64,000 nucleotides of DNA from Herbidospora daliensis (GTDB taxonomy: Bacteria; Actinomycetota; Actinomycetes; Streptosporangiales; Streptosporangiaceae): assembly GCF_001570585.1 (NCBI RefSeq), contig NZ_BBXF01000005.1:310001-374000 (forward strand). Direction: 5' to 3'. Below are positions 1 to 9,000 of this stretch, piece by piece; within the stretch, counting starts at the first letter, position 1, and each line of letters opens with the position of its first letter. Below the pieces are notes generated by a model, which worked only from the letters and a program-made list of their open reading frames with translations, did no database searches and had not been told where the DNA came from. Both the position numbers and the translations under genes were made by a program.

Positions 1-1
1 C

Positions 2-718
2 GACATCTCCGCCGAGATCCCCAAGCTCCTCACGGCCGACGCCGTCCGGGCCGGCGACGTGGTCGTCACCATGGGCTGCGGGGACGCCTGCCCGGTCTTC
101 CCGGGCAAGCGCTACGAGGACTGGCGGCTGGCCGACCCCGCCGGGCAGGGCGTGGCTGCTGTGCGGCCCATCCGCGACGAGATCGAGGCCCGCGTCCGCG
201 TGCTGATCGGCGAGCTCCTCCCGCAGCGCGTGACGATCACCGCCATGACCGCCGAGCACGCCGGACAGGCGCTGGAGATCTACCGGCTCGGTATCGACGA
301 GGGTCAGGCCACCTTCGAGACGCTCGCTCCCACCTGGACGGACTTCGACGCGGGCAAGCTGCCCGGCCATCGCCACGTCGCCCTCGACGCGACCGGCCAG
401 GTTCTGGGCTGGGTGGCGGCAAGCGGGATATCCGACCGGTGCGCCTACGCCGGGGTCGTCGAACATTCGGTGTACGTGCACCCGCGGGCCCGAGGCCGCG
501 GCGTCGGTACCGCCCTGCTGTCCGCGCTCGTCTCCTCCACGGAGGCGGCGGGCATCTGGACGATTCAATCCGGCATCTTCCCGGAGAACATCGCCAGCCT
601 GACACTGCACGAACGCGCGGGATTCCGCGTGATCGGCCGCCGTGAGCGCATCGGCCGCCACCACGGCGTCTGGCGCGACGTCGTGCTGGTCGAGCGCCGC
701 AGCCCGGTCATCACCTGA
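2..718 (+). CDS. ArsC-type arsenate reductase (C-terminal part) fused to a GNAT acetyltransferase; 5' end outside window
   Basis: The frame is open from the window edge. The first ~75 residues match the C-terminal half of thioredoxin-coupled, LMW-phosphatase-like ArsC (TMGCGDACP, then PGKRYEDW and RPIRDEIE). Without a stop it continues into a GNAT domain with the acetyl-CoA motif RARGRGVGTA and the ending GFRVIGRRERIGRHHGVWRDV. This resembles ArsN1/phosphinothricin-type N-acetyltransferases, which detoxify arsinothricin-like amino acids. Inference: one polypeptide that reduces arsenate and acetylates an organoarsenical or phosphinothricin-like substrate in the cytosol. The ArsC catalytic N-terminal Cys lies upstream of the window, so activity of that half cannot be judged. 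Confidence 0.85.
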   Translation, partial: DISAEIPKLLTADAVRAGDVVVTMGCGDACPVFPGKRYEDWRLADPAGQGVAAVRPIRDEIEARVRVLIGELLPQRVTITAMTAEHAGQALEIYRLGIDEGQATFETLAPTWTDFDAGKLPGHRHVALDATGQVLGWVAASGISDRCAYAGVVEHSVYVHPRARGRGVGTALLSALVSSTEAAGIWTIQSGIFPENIASLTLHERAGFRVIGRRERIGRHHGVWRDVVLVERRSPVIT

Positions 719-728
719 ATGGGCATGA

Positions 729-1044
729 CGACGTCGAGAAGCTCCTCCGCGTCAACCGACCGAGGTCGAAGAGCGCCCCGGTTCGATCCTCGTCTTCAAC
801 GCCGTCTCCACCCCGCTGGCCCTCCGGAGATCCGTCGCAGCCCGGGACCGTGGATCCAGCGCGATGTCCACCGACCTGCTCGTCGTCATCGCCGCCTGCG
901 TGCCGGCTGCGGCGCTGGGTGCCTTCACGGGGGTCACCCTGTTCGGCGTTACTCGGGACGGCCCTGGCACACCGGGCGGGCGAACGCGCGCTGACCTTCC
1001 TGCTGGGGCTCGCGCTGACTTATGCGCTTCTGATCTCCCGCTGA
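729..1044 (+). pseudogene. Possible TauE/SafE (TSUP) permease remnant
   Basis: Between the ArsC-GNAT stop and the next gene no intact gene is visible. Two frames joined by a shift near 945-955 read as a membrane protein C-terminus: a hydrophobic run DLLVVIAACVPAAALGAFTG in one frame, then LLGTALAHRAGERALTFLLG in the next. The second part resembles the last helix of sulfite-exporter TauE/SafE proteins. Family assignment is tentative. The rest of 719-1226 holds nothing else I can support. Confidence 0.3.
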
Positions 1045-1244
1045 CCTCGACGCGCCGAGCTGGTGAAAGTGCGAGAATCCGCAGGTCAAGCCCTAGACGA
1101 TTGCCGGTCCGGCCGCTGCCTCCTCACGACGGAACACAGGCCGCCCGATTTATAGCGGATGCTCCAAAAGTGTCGTGTTCGGGGGTGCGCCAATCGTCCT
1201 ATATCTGAGGGCAGATTCCTGCCGTCATGAACAAGGAGACGACC

Positions 1245-1580
1245 GTGCCGGTTGAGGACAGCAAGCACGCAGCGCATCGAGCGCTGGTGGACGGCGTACT
1301 GAACGGGCCGGGTGAGGCCTCCGCGCAGCAGCGGGCACAGGCTTTCCGCGATGACGGCCTCCCGCCGCCGCTGAACGCGCTGATCAGCAAGGTCGTCGAC
1401 CGGCCGGCGGAGGTGACCGATGGGGACCTGGCCGTCGCCAAGGCCTCGGGATGCACCGAGGACCAGCTCTTCGAGCTGGTGATCTGCGCCGCTGTCGGTC
1501 GGTCGGCCCGGTTGTATGAGGCCGGGCTGACCGCCCTGACCGAGGCGATCGCCGGAGGGAGGCCGGACCATGAGGCTTGA
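1245..1580 (+). CDS. Small carboxymuconolactone-decarboxylase-like protein
   Basis: A 111-aa protein with an alpha-helical CMD/AhpD-like fold (C-terminal segment DQLFELVICAAVGRSARLYE). The catalytic CxxC of AhpD is absent, so peroxidase activity is not expected. GTG 1245 is preferred because AAGGAG precedes it at good spacing; the in-frame ATG at 1227 has no clear ribosome site. It overlaps the next gene by 11 bp and is probably translated with it as a pair. Function unknown. Confidence 0.65.
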   Translation: MPVEDSKHAAHRALVDGVLNGPGEASAQQRAQAFRDDGLPPPLNALISKVVDRPAEVTDGDLAVAKASGCTEDQLFELVICAAVGRSARLYEAGLTALTEAIAGGRPDHEA

Positions 1581-2151
1581 TGTGCTCAACCACGGATACC
1601 GTCCCGGCACGAAGCTGCTCTTCGCGCTCATCCGGCTGCTGACCGGCCGGCCGCTGCCCGACGCCGCCAAGGTGACCTTCTACCGGCCCGACTTCTACGG
1701 CGCCCGCGCCAAGGAGTTCACCCACCAGGCGATGCGCGGACCTTCCGCGTGGTCAGTGGCCGACCGGGAGCTGATGGCCGCCTATGTGTCGAAAGTCAAC
1801 GAGTCGGCGTTCTGCGTCGCGGCGCACTCGGCGACCGCCCGGCGGGCATCGCAGGACGCACCCCGGGTCGCGGCGGCATTGGCCGACGTGGACTCGGCCC
1901 CGATCGAGGAGCCGTTGCGGGCGACGCTGCGCATGCTCGGCACGTTGACCCGTGAGGGCACGGTCAGCTCCGCGGACATGCGGGCCGTCTTGGCCGCCGG
2001 CGCCACACCCGACCAGGTCAGGGATGCTCTGGCGGTCTGCGCCGCCTTCACCGTCACCAACCGGCTCGCCGACGCCTTCGGCTTCGAGATGCTCACACCG
2101 GAGGGCTTCGACGCCGGAGCCGGATACCTCCTCAAACGGGGCTACCGATAA
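1570..2151 (+). CDS. Carboxymuconolactone decarboxylase / AhpD-like protein
   Basis: A 193-aa protein with the CMD core LMAAYVSKVNESAFCVAAHS. One Cys plus the downstream His of the AhpD CxxCxxxH motif remain, while the first Cys is replaced by Ser/Ala. It may therefore be a non-peroxidatic CMD homologue. The upstream frame overlaps its start, suggesting a two-gene unit. Similar CMD proteins recur in this window at 25966-26517 and 27422-28012. Substrate unknown. Confidence 0.7.
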   Translation: MRLDVLNHGYRPGTKLLFALIRLLTGRPLPDAAKVTFYRPDFYGARAKEFTHQAMRGPSAWSVADRELMAAYVSKVNESAFCVAAHSATARRASQDAPRVAAALADVDSAPIEEPLRATLRMLGTLTREGTVSSADMRAVLAAGATPDQVRDALAVCAAFTVTNRLADAFGFEMLTPEGFDAGAGYLLKRGYR

Positions 2152-2248
2152 AACAGTCGGCGCAAGTGTCGTGGTGAGACGGTGCCCGATCGTCTCTCAG
2201 GTGAGGCTTACCCGAAGGGACCCACTCAGTGGAGGAAGAGGGCACATC

Positions 2249-2644
2249 ATGAAACCGATGTTGAACACGATCGACATCGTGGTCTCCGACATGGAGGCGT
2301 CCGTCGCGTTCTACGCGCGGCTCGGGCTCGACTTCAAGCTCGACCCCGGCTCCCCCGAGCACGCCGGCTGCGACCTGCCCAACGGGATGCACCTCATGCT
2401 CGACACCGAGGCGTTCCGCACCCCGTTCCTGCCCGGCTGGAAAGCGCCGGAAGGCGGCCCGCGCACCCTGCTGTGCTTCCAGTTCGACACTCCGGCCGAG
2501 GTCGACGCCGCCTACGCGGAGCTGACCGCAGCCGGATACAAGGGACTGGCCGAGCCGTTCGACGCCTTCTGGGGTCATCGATACGCCACCATCGCCGACC
2601 CCGACGGCAACGGCGTCGATCTCTACGCGACGCTGCCGGCCTGA
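2249..2644 (+). CDS. VOC (glyoxalase/bleomycin-resistance-like) protein
   Basis: A 131-aa VOC fold: DIVVSDMEASVAFYARLGLD at the N-terminus, HRYATIADPDGNGVDL at the C-terminus. Such single-domain proteins bind a metal and act as glyoxalases, dioxygenases or drug-binding proteins; the substrate is not predictable here. The start ATG follows a purine-rich GAGGAAGAGGG stretch. It begins a likely operon with the YCII protein and ECF sigma factor downstream. Confidence 0.8.
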   Translation: MKPMLNTIDIVVSDMEASVAFYARLGLDFKLDPGSPEHAGCDLPNGMHLMLDTEAFRTPFLPGWKAPEGGPRTLLCFQFDTPAEVDAAYAELTAAGYKGLAEPFDAFWGHRYATIADPDGNGVDLYATLPA

Positions 2645-2675
2645 CCAGGCGACCAAGGTAAGGGGGGAACCGAAG

Positions 2676-3017
2676 GTGAAGTACGTCCTGATGTTCGTGG
2701 AGACCGAAGAGTTCGCCAAGGAACTGGAGGCGATGGGCGACCTGGACCGCGAGAACGCCTACGCGGCGGTCGGCCGCTGGTTCGCCGAAAACGGGAGCAA
2801 GATCACTCACCACACCCATCTGGCGCCGGTGCACACCGCGACCACCATGCGGCTGCGGCGCGGCGAGGAGCCGATGGTGACCGACGGGCCGTTCGTGGAG
2901 GGAAAAGAGGTCGTCACCGGGTTCGTCGAGGTCGAGGTGGCCGACCTCGACGAGGCGCTCAAGATGGCCAGGTCGTGGCCGGCCTGCCCGATCGTGGAGA
3001 TCCGTCCCGTCTCGTGA
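2676..3017 (+). CDS. YCII-family protein
   Basis: A 113-aa protein beginning KYVLMFVETEEFAKE and ending EEALKMARSWPACPIVEIRPV-like; this is the YCII/DGPF domain often encoded beside ECF sigma factors. A GTG start follows AAGGGGGG-like purines. Its TGA overlaps the GTG of the sigma factor gene by one base step (GTGA), so the two are translationally coupled. A paralogue lies on the opposite strand at 4216-4542. Confidence 0.85.
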   Translation: MKYVLMFVETEEFAKELEAMGDLDRENAYAAVGRWFAENGSKITHHTHLAPVHTATTMRLRRGEEPMVTDGPFVEGKEVVTGFVEVEVADLDEALKMARSWPACPIVEIRPVS

Positions 3018-4210
3018 CAGAACCAGATTCGGAGCAGGCGCTGGCCCGTGTGGTGCGTGACCACGCGGGCCGGCTGGCCGCGTCCCTGGTCTCGCTGCTC
3101 GGCGACTTCTCGGCCGCCGAGGACCTCGTCCAGGACGCGGTCGAGACCGCACTGCGGCGCTGGCCGGTCGAAGGGGTGCCCGACCGGCCCGACGCGTGGT
3201 TGTTCACCGTCGCCCGCAGGCGCGGGCTCGACGTCATGCGGCGGGAGACCAACTACCGCGCCAAGCTGGCCCAGCTCACCTGGGTCGAGCCGGCCAGGAA
3301 AGACGACCGGCTGCGGCTGATCTTCACCTGCTGCCACCCTGCGCTGTCGCGTGAAGCCCGGGTCGCGCTGACGCTGCGGGTGGTCTGCGGGCTGAGCACC
3401 GCCCAGATCGCCGCGGCGTTCCTGCTGCCGGAGACGACGGTCGCCCAGCGGCTGACCCGGGCCAAGCGGAAGATCACGGAAGCGGGCATTCCCTACCGCG
3501 TCCCCGATGCCGACGACCTGCCCGAGCGGCTCGACGGCGCCCTCGCGGTCATCTACCTGCTGTTCAACGAGGGCTACCTGTCCAGCGGCGGGGCCCGCGC
3601 GCACGCCCGCGATCTCGTCGACGACGCCGAGTGGCTGGCCAGCCTGCTGGCCGGGCTCATGCCCGACGAGCCCGAGGTGGCGGGATTGCTGGCGCTCATC
3701 CGGCTGCACCGGGCGCGTGGCGCCGCCCGGTTCGACGACCGGGAGCAGCTCGTGCTGCTGGCCGACCAGGATCGTGGCCTGTGGGACCACGAGGCGATCG
3801 GCGCGGCCACCACCCTGCTGGTGCGCGCCGCCCGCGCGCACCGGCGACCTGGCCCTTACCAACTCCAGGCGGCGATCGCGGCCTGCCATGCCGAGGCCGC
3901 GAGCTTCGAGAGCACCGACTGGGTGCAGATCGTGGTCCTGTACGACATGCTGCTGCACCTGGCGCCCTCGCCGATCACCCGCCTCCATCGGGCCATCGCC
4001 GTGCGATATGCCGTGAGCCCCGAGGCCGCACTGGACGAGCTCAAGGGGCTCGACCTGGAGAACCACGCGCTCCTGCACGCCACCCGCGCCGACCTGCTGC
4101 GGGCGCTGGGCCGCGACGCGGAAGCCAGGGAGTGCGACGAGCGGGCGCTGGCGCTGACCGCCAACCCCGCCCAGCAGGCGCTTCTGGAAGAGCGGTTGAG
4201 CTGGAACTGA
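3014..4210 (+). CDS. ECF-type RNA polymerase sigma factor with long C-terminal (DUF6596-like) extension
   Basis: A 398-aa protein. Region 2 (GDFSAAEDLVQDAVETALRRW) and region 4 (RVVCGLSTAQIAAAFLLPETTVAQRL) are clear. A ~230-residue extension (LLFNEGYLSSGG, and TDWVQIVVLYDMLLHLAPSP) is typical of the ECF group encoded next to YCII proteins. GTG 3014 overlaps the YCII stop. The linked YCII protein is presumably a functional partner. No anti-sigma gene is adjacent, so the C-terminal extension may hold regulation. Confidence 0.9.
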   Translation: MTEPDSEQALARVVRDHAGRLAASLVSLLGDFSAAEDLVQDAVETALRRWPVEGVPDRPDAWLFTVARRRGLDVMRRETNYRAKLAQLTWVEPARKDDRLRLIFTCCHPALSREARVALTLRVVCGLSTAQIAAAFLLPETTVAQRLTRAKRKITEAGIPYRVPDADDLPERLDGALAVIYLLFNEGYLSSGGARAHARDLVDDAEWLASLLAGLMPDEPEVAGLLALIRLHRARGAARFDDREQLVLLADQDRGLWDHEAIGAATTLLVRAARAHRRPGPYQLQAAIAACHAEAASFESTDWVQIVVLYDMLLHLAPSPITRLHRAIAVRYAVSPEAALDELKGLDLENHALLHATRADLLRALGRDAEARECDERALALTANPAQQALLEERLSWN

Positions 4211-4215
4211 CGGGC

Positions 4216-4542
4216 TCACGCGGCCGGACGGATCTCCACGATCGGGCAGGCAGGCCAGGATCTGGCCAGCCGCAGGGCCTCGTCGAGGTCGGCGACCTCC
4301 ACCTCGATGTAGCCGCTGAACGTCTCTGGGCCGTCGCCGACCGCGCCGTCGACGATCGCGTCGAGCCGGATGGTGGTGGCGGTGTCGGGGTGCTTCAGAT
4401 GGGTCTGATGGGTGACCTTTTCGGCGTGCTCGGCTAACCAGCGTCCGACCGCCTCGTAGGCCACATCCTGCTCCGTGGCGCCCTTCTCCCGCATCTCTCT
4501 GACGTAGGACTCGGTTTCGAAGAACATCAGGACGTACTTCAT
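4216..4542 (-). CDS. YCII-family protein (paralogue)
   Basis: A 108-aa YCII domain (KYVLMFFETESYVREM, C-terminal LARSWPACPIVEIRPA), clearly related to the protein at 2676-3017. ATG 4542 is preceded by GGAGGA. It converges tail-to-tail with the sigma gene, only 5 bp between stops. The two YCII genes flanking one sigma factor probably belong to the same function. Confidence 0.85.
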   Translation of the reverse strand: MKYVLMFFETESYVREMREKGATEQDVAYEAVGRWLAEHAEKVTHQTHLKHPDTATTIRLDAIVDGAVGDGPETFSGYIEVEVADLDEALRLARSWPACPIVEIRPAA

Positions 4543-4620
4543 GACATGTCCTCCTCTGTCGGCCTTCATGGGGAAGACGATCGGGAACCGATCAGATACG
4601 ACATCGGCGGAGAATTCTCT

Positions 4621-5736
4621 TCATCGCTGGGTGAGCAGGGCGGCGGCGCGGTCGACGTCCGCTTCGGTCGTCCAGCGGCCGAGTGACAGCCGGATCGCGG
4701 CCAGCGCACGGGCGCGGTCGAGACCCATCGCGGTGAGCACTCCGGACGGCTCCGGATCTCCGGTGTGGCAGGCCGATCCGGTCGCCGCCACCAGACCGGG
4801 CAGACCGGCGAGCAGGTCGCGGCCGATGACACCCGGCAGGCTGACGTTGAGGGTGCCGGGCAGGCGGTGGTCGGGATGGCCGTTCAGCCGGACCTCGCCG
4901 AGCCGGTCGTGCAGGCGGTCGCGGAGTTCGGTGATCCGGGCGGCTTCGACGCCGAGACTCTCGTCCGCCAGGCGGGCGGCTTCGCCGAGGGCCACGGCGA
5001 AGGCGACGTTCTCGGTCCCCGACCGGCGGCCGTCCTCCTGTCCGCCGCCCGGGATCAATGGTTCGAGGGGGACGCCGTGGCGGACGTACAGGGCACCGAT
5101 GCCTTTCGGGGCGTAGAGCTTGTGGCCGGCGATCGTGAGCAGGTCGACGCCCAGGTCGGTGACCGACACGGGAATCTTGCCGACGGCCTGGGCGGCGTCG
5201 GTGTGGAACAGGGCGCCGTGCTCGCGGGCGATCGCGGCCAGTTCGGCGACCGGCTGGACGGTGCCGGTCTCGCCGTTGGCGAGCATGACCGACACCAGGC
5301 GGGTCCGCGGGGTGAGGGCCCGGCGCAACTCGGCCGGATCGACCCGCCCGAAGCCGTCGACGGACAGCAGGGTGATCCGGACGCCGGCGCGTTCGAGGGC
5401 GGCGCAGGTGCGCAGTACCGCCGGGTGCTCGGTGACCTGGGTGACCAGGTGATCGCCCGGCGCGAGGGCCGGGCCGCGCAGCGCGAGCGCGTCGGATTCC
5501 GAGCCGCCGCTGGTGAAGACGATCTCGCTGGGGTCGGCATCGACCAGCTCCGCCACGTGGACGCGGGCCTCATGGAGGGCGCGGCGGGGCTCCTCGGCGT
5601 AGGCGCCCGTGGTCGAGGGGTTGCCGAAGTGCGTCTCGAGGTACGGCCGGGCCGCTTCCACCACCCGGGGGTCGACCGGGGTGGTGGCGTTGTGGTCGAG
5701 GTAGACGACGTCGTCGCGGAGGCCCGGCGGTCTCAT
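4621..5736 (-). CDS. Cysteine desulfurase (NifS/IscS class)
   Basis: A 371-aa PLP enzyme. The N-terminus VYLDHNATTPVDPRV, the PLP lysine in TIAGHKLYAPKGIG, and the mobile-loop cysteine in ATGSACHTG are all present, so it should release sulfur (or selenium from selenocysteine) as an enzyme persulfide. ATG 5736 overlaps the stop of the ArsR-rhodanese gene (ATGA), tying the desulfurase to persulfide sensing and transfer. Likely feeds the linked rhodanese or Fe-S/thio-cofactor assembly. Housekeeping IscS cannot be excluded, but the operon argues for a dedicated role. Confidence 0.9.
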   Translation of the reverse strand: MRPPGLRDDVVYLDHNATTPVDPRVVEAARPYLETHFGNPSTTGAYAEEPRRALHEARVHVAELVDADPSEIVFTSGGSESDALALRGPALAPGDHLVTQVTEHPAVLRTCAALERAGVRITLLSVDGFGRVDPAELRRALTPRTRLVSVMLANGETGTVQPVAELAAIAREHGALFHTDAAQAVGKIPVSVTDLGVDLLTIAGHKLYAPKGIGALYVRHGVPLEPLIPGGGQEDGRRSGTENVAFAVALGEAARLADESLGVEAARITELRDRLHDRLGEVRLNGHPDHRLPGTLNVSLPGVIGRDLLAGLPGLVAATGSACHTGDPEPSGVLTAMGLDRARALAAIRLSLGRWTTEADVDRAAALLTQR

Positions 5737-6392
5737 GAGGCGATCGGCAGTCCCTCGGCGTGCCACTGCGGCCAGCCGTCGACCAGGAGGCGCGCGTCGA
5801 ATCCCGCGGCCCGCAGCAGGCGCACGGCCTCCGGCGCCATCACGCAGAACCGGCCGCGGCAGTAGGCCACGATGAGACTGGTCTTCGGAAGTTCGGCCAG
5901 GCGGGCGGCGACCTGGTCGTGCGGGATGGACAGCGCGCCCGCGATGTGACCGGCGGCGTACTCCTCGGCGGGGCGCACGTCGACCACGACCACCTCGCCC
6001 CGGGCGATCAGCTCGGTCAGTTCGCCGCGCCCGACCGGCTCCAGGACGGAGACGTCGCCCAGGTAGTCGCGGGCCGCCTTCTCGGCGTCAGGCAAGGTCT
6101 CGGTCGCCAGGGCCTTCAGGGTCTCGACGAAGTCGTGCACCGACGGGTCGGCCAGCCGATAGAAGATCTTGACTCCGGACCGTCTCGTCTTCAGCAACCC
6201 GGCGTGCTGCAACACCTTGAGCTGGGCAGAGGTGTTGCTGAGCTTCCACCCGCAGGAGGTGGCCAAATCGTCGACGCTGCGCTCCCCCTGGGCCAGCACG
6301 TCGATCAGTTCCAGTCGCAGAGGGTTGGCCAGGGCCTTGCCCATACGCGCGAACTGTTCGTACAGCAGCAGCTTGCGTTCGCGATCGCTCAT
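5733..6392 (-). CDS. ArsR-family regulator fused to a rhodanese domain
   Basis: A 219-aa protein: winged helix in residues ~1-95 (GWKLSNTSAQLKVLQHAGLL) and rhodanese in ~125-215 (VVVDVRPAEEYAAGHIAGAL, then YCRGRFCVMAPEAV). The loop has the catalytic Cys and a second Cys five residues later, a pair conserved in two paralogues here (46777, 48817). Such fusions are persulfide/sulfide-responsive repressors. It is divergent from the MBL-rhodanese gene, with TGGAGG immediately before the start. Probably autoregulated through the 56-bp intergenic region. Confidence 0.9.
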   Translation of the reverse strand: MSDRERKLLLYEQFARMGKALANPLRLELIDVLAQGERSVDDLATSCGWKLSNTSAQLKVLQHAGLLKTRRSGVKIFYRLADPSVHDFVETLKALATETLPDAEKAARDYLGDVSVLEPVGRGELTELIARGEVVVVDVRPAEEYAAGHIAGALSIPHDQVAARLAELPKTSLIVAYCRGRFCVMAPEAVRLLRAAGFDARLLVDGWPQWHAEGLPIAS

Positions 6393-6393
6393 C

Positions 6394-6448
6394 TATAATC
6401 CTCCAAATACTTATGGAATATCGTAACAGCCGTCTGGGAGGTAGCACA
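6394..6448. promoter_or_regulatory. Divergent promoter/operator of ArsR-rhodanese and MBL-rhodanese
   Basis: AT-rich 55-bp gap in GC-rich DNA. It contains TATAATCCTCCA (6394-6405), identical to one arm of the operator before the paralogous gene at 48817, then AATACTTA and TGGAATATCGTAA, giving an imperfect palindrome TCCA-N8-TGGA. On the minus strand TGGAGG doubles as the ribosome site of the regulator, so repressor binding there would cover both. Confidence 0.6.
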
Positions 6449-7765
6449 GTGGACACGAACATCATCCCGCTCGTGGACGAAGGGCTCGGCAACACCGCCT
6501 ACCTCACCGACCTGGGCGACGGCCGCGCTCTGGCCGTCGACGCCTCACGTGACCTTCGGCGGCTCAGGGCCGCCGCCGAACGCCGGGGGCTGAAGATCGC
6601 CTACGCGGCGGAGACCCACCTGCACGCCGACTTCCTGTCGGGAGCCCGCCAGCTCGCCGCCGACGACGGGGCGACGATCCTCGCCTCGGCCGAGGGGGGA
6701 CGCGAGTTTCCCCATGTGGGTCTGCACGACGAGGAGGAGGTCGACCTCGGCGGGCTGACGCTCCGGGTTCTGACCACGCCGGGGCACACGCTGGAACACA
6801 TCGTGTACGTGCTCCTCGACGGCGACCGGCCACTCGGCGTCTTCACCGGAGGTTCCCTGATCGTCGGCTCTGCCGCACGGACCGACCTCGTCGATCCCGA
6901 CCGGACGATCGAACTCGCGCACGCCCAGTACGCCTCGTTGCGCCGCCTCACCACACTGCCCGACGAGACCCACGTCTGGCCCACCCACGGGGCGGGCTCC
7001 TTCTGCTCGGCGCCTCCCGGAGCCGAGCGCACCTCCACGATCGGAGCCGAGAAGCAGGCCAACGCCTTACTCCGCTCACCCGATCCAGCCGCCTTCACCG
7101 AACGCCTGCTCGCCGGGCTGGGCTCACATCCCTCCTACTTCGCCGACCTGCCCGAGGTGAATCGGACGGGCCCGGCCGTGGTGGCCGGACGGCCGTCGCT
7201 GGGCCTCGTCGACCTCGCGACCGTGGCCCGTGCGGGCGGGGTCGTGGTCGACGTGCGACCGGTGCTCGACTTCGCGCGCGGGCACGTGCCGGGATCGGTC
7301 TCCATCCCGCTGCGCGGTCAGTTCGCGACCTGGCTGGGCTGGACGGTGCCCGCCGGAACCCCGGTGGCGTTCGTGCGCGACGCGGCGCAGGACGCCGACG
7401 AGATCGTGTGGCAGGCGCTCAAGGTCGGATACGACACCATTCTGGGCGAGGTGGCCGGAGAGCGGCAGGCGACGGTCGACGTGATCGGGCCCGCCGAAGT
7501 GGGCGGCGACCAGGTGATCGACGTGCGGCAGGAGTCGGAGTTCGAGACCGGTCACCTGCCGGGGGCGCGCAACGTGGAACTCGGCCGGATCGAGTCGCTG
7601 CCGCCGGGCGGTGAACCCCTCGTGGTGATGTGCGGCCACGGTGAGCGTGCCGCGACGGCCGCCAGCCTGCTGATGCGGGGTGGCCACCGGAACGTGCGCA
7701 TCCTGTCGGGTGGGCCGGGTGACTGGTCGCGGCTGACCGGTCTGACCCTGGAGCGCGGCCGATGA
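6449..7765 (+). CDS. Metallo-beta-lactamase persulfide-dioxygenase-like protein with two rhodanese domains
   Basis: A 438-aa protein. The MBL domain holds ETHLHADFLSG, TPGHTLEHIVY and WPTHGAGSFC, the metal motifs of ETHE1-like glutathione-persulfide dioxygenases. Then come a rhodanese domain lacking the active-site Cys (VVVDVRPVLDFARGHVPG) and a second with VVMCGHGERAATA containing it. Predicted role: oxidising persulfide sulfur to sulfite, with sulfane sulfur transfer. GTG 6449 follows GGGAGGT. It overlaps the MFS gene by 4 bp (ATGA). Confidence 0.9.
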   Translation: MDTNIIPLVDEGLGNTAYLTDLGDGRALAVDASRDLRRLRAAAERRGLKIAYAAETHLHADFLSGARQLAADDGATILASAEGGREFPHVGLHDEEEVDLGGLTLRVLTTPGHTLEHIVYVLLDGDRPLGVFTGGSLIVGSAARTDLVDPDRTIELAHAQYASLRRLTTLPDETHVWPTHGAGSFCSAPPGAERTSTIGAEKQANALLRSPDPAAFTERLLAGLGSHPSYFADLPEVNRTGPAVVAGRPSLGLVDLATVARAGGVVVDVRPVLDFARGHVPGSVSIPLRGQFATWLGWTVPAGTPVAFVRDAAQDADEIVWQALKVGYDTILGEVAGERQATVDVIGPAEVGGDQVIDVRQESEFETGHLPGARNVELGRIESLPPGGEPLVVMCGHGERAATAASLLMRGGHRNVRILSGGPGDWSRLTGLTLERGR

Positions 7766-9000
7766 CAGGTGGGCCTCGCCTCGGCCTGCGCGCGAACCTC
7801 CCTCAGTTCACTCTGCTCGTCGTCGTCAACGCGCTGGTCGGCGGCATGCTCGGCCAGGAGCGCACCGTTCTCCCGTTGCTGGCCGAGCAGGTGTTCTCCC
7901 TGAGCGCCTACACGGCCGTGCTGACGTACATCCTGGCCTTCGGCCTGTCCAAAGCGGCCGCCAACCTCTTCGCGGGCTCCCTCTGCGACCGCTACGGCCG
8001 CAGGCCGGTTCTGGTCGCGGGCTGGCTGGTCGGGCTCCCGGTGCCGCTTCTGATCATCTGGGCGCCGGAATGGGGCTGGGTCATCGCGGCGAACGTGCTG
8101 CTCGGGGTCAACCAGGGGCTGACGTGGTCGACCACGGTCATCATGAAGATCGACCTGGTCGGGCCGGAGCGTCGCGGCCTGGCGATGGGCTTCAACGAGT
8201 CGGCCGGCTATCTCGCCGTGGCGGTCACGGCCCTGGTCACCGGCTATCTGGCGGAGGCGTACGGGCTGCGGCCCGCGCCCTTCCTGCTCGGCCTGGCCTA
8301 CGCGGTGATCGGGCTCGGGCTCTCCGTGGTCTTGGTCAGGGAGACGCGCGGATTCGTGTCCCTGGAGACGCGCGGTCACGATCGGCGTTCGGCCCGCGAG
8401 ATCTTCGTGACGACGAGTTTCCGCGATCGCTCGTTGTCGGCGGTCAGCCAGGCCGGCCTGGTGAACAACCTCAACGACGGCGTGGCGTGGGGCCTGTTCC
8501 CGGTGCTGTTCGCGGTCGAGGGGCTGACTCTGGCCGAGATCGGGATCCTGACGGCCGTGCTCCCGGCCGTGTGGGGGCTGGGCCAGATCGCGGCGGGCGC
8601 GCTTTCTGACCGGTGGGGCCGCAAACGCCTCATCACCGGAGGGATGCTGCTTCAGGGCGCCGCGCTGGCGTGGGTCGCCGCCGCGGACGGCTTCGTCCCG
8701 TGGGCGATCGGTGCCGCTCTCATCGGCGCGGGCACCGCGATGGTCTACCCGACGTTGCTGGCGGCCGTCGCCGACGTCGCCCATCCCTCGTGGCGGGCGC
8801 GCGCGGTGGGGGTCTACCGGTGGTGGCGCGACTTCGGGTTCGCCGTGGGCGCGGTGCTCGCCGGGGTCGTCGCCGACCGCTTCGGCGTGCACGCCGCGGT
8901 GGCCGCCACGGCCGTGGTGACAGCCCTGTCCGGCCTGGTCGTGGCGGTGCGGATGAAGGAGACGCGACCTGGTCAAACGCCGGATAGAACGTTGCTTTAG
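7762..9000 (+). CDS. MFS transporter
   Basis: A 412-aa major facilitator with ~12 hydrophobic helices. The signature GSLCDRYGRRPVLV between TM2 and TM3 and ALSDRWGRKRLITGG at the start of the second half are clear. ATG 7762 overlaps the MBL-rhodanese stop. The coupling suggests export of a sulfur-detoxification product such as sulfite or thiosulfate; this is inferred from context only, and drug efflux is possible. Confidence 0.85.
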   Translation: MTGGPRLGLRANLPQFTLLVVVNALVGGMLGQERTVLPLLAEQVFSLSAYTAVLTYILAFGLSKAAANLFAGSLCDRYGRRPVLVAGWLVGLPVPLLIIWAPEWGWVIAANVLLGVNQGLTWSTTVIMKIDLVGPERRGLAMGFNESAGYLAVAVTALVTGYLAEAYGLRPAPFLLGLAYAVIGLGLSVVLVRETRGFVSLETRGHDRRSAREIFVTTSFRDRSLSAVSQAGLVNNLNDGVAWGLFPVLFAVEGLTLAEIGILTAVLPAVWGLGQIAAGALSDRWGRKRLITGGMLLQGAALAWVAAADGFVPWAIGAALIGAGTAMVYPTLLAAVADVAHPSWRARAVGVYRWWRDFGFAVGAVLAGVVADRFGVHAAVAATAVVTALSGLVVAVRMKETRPGQTPDRTLL

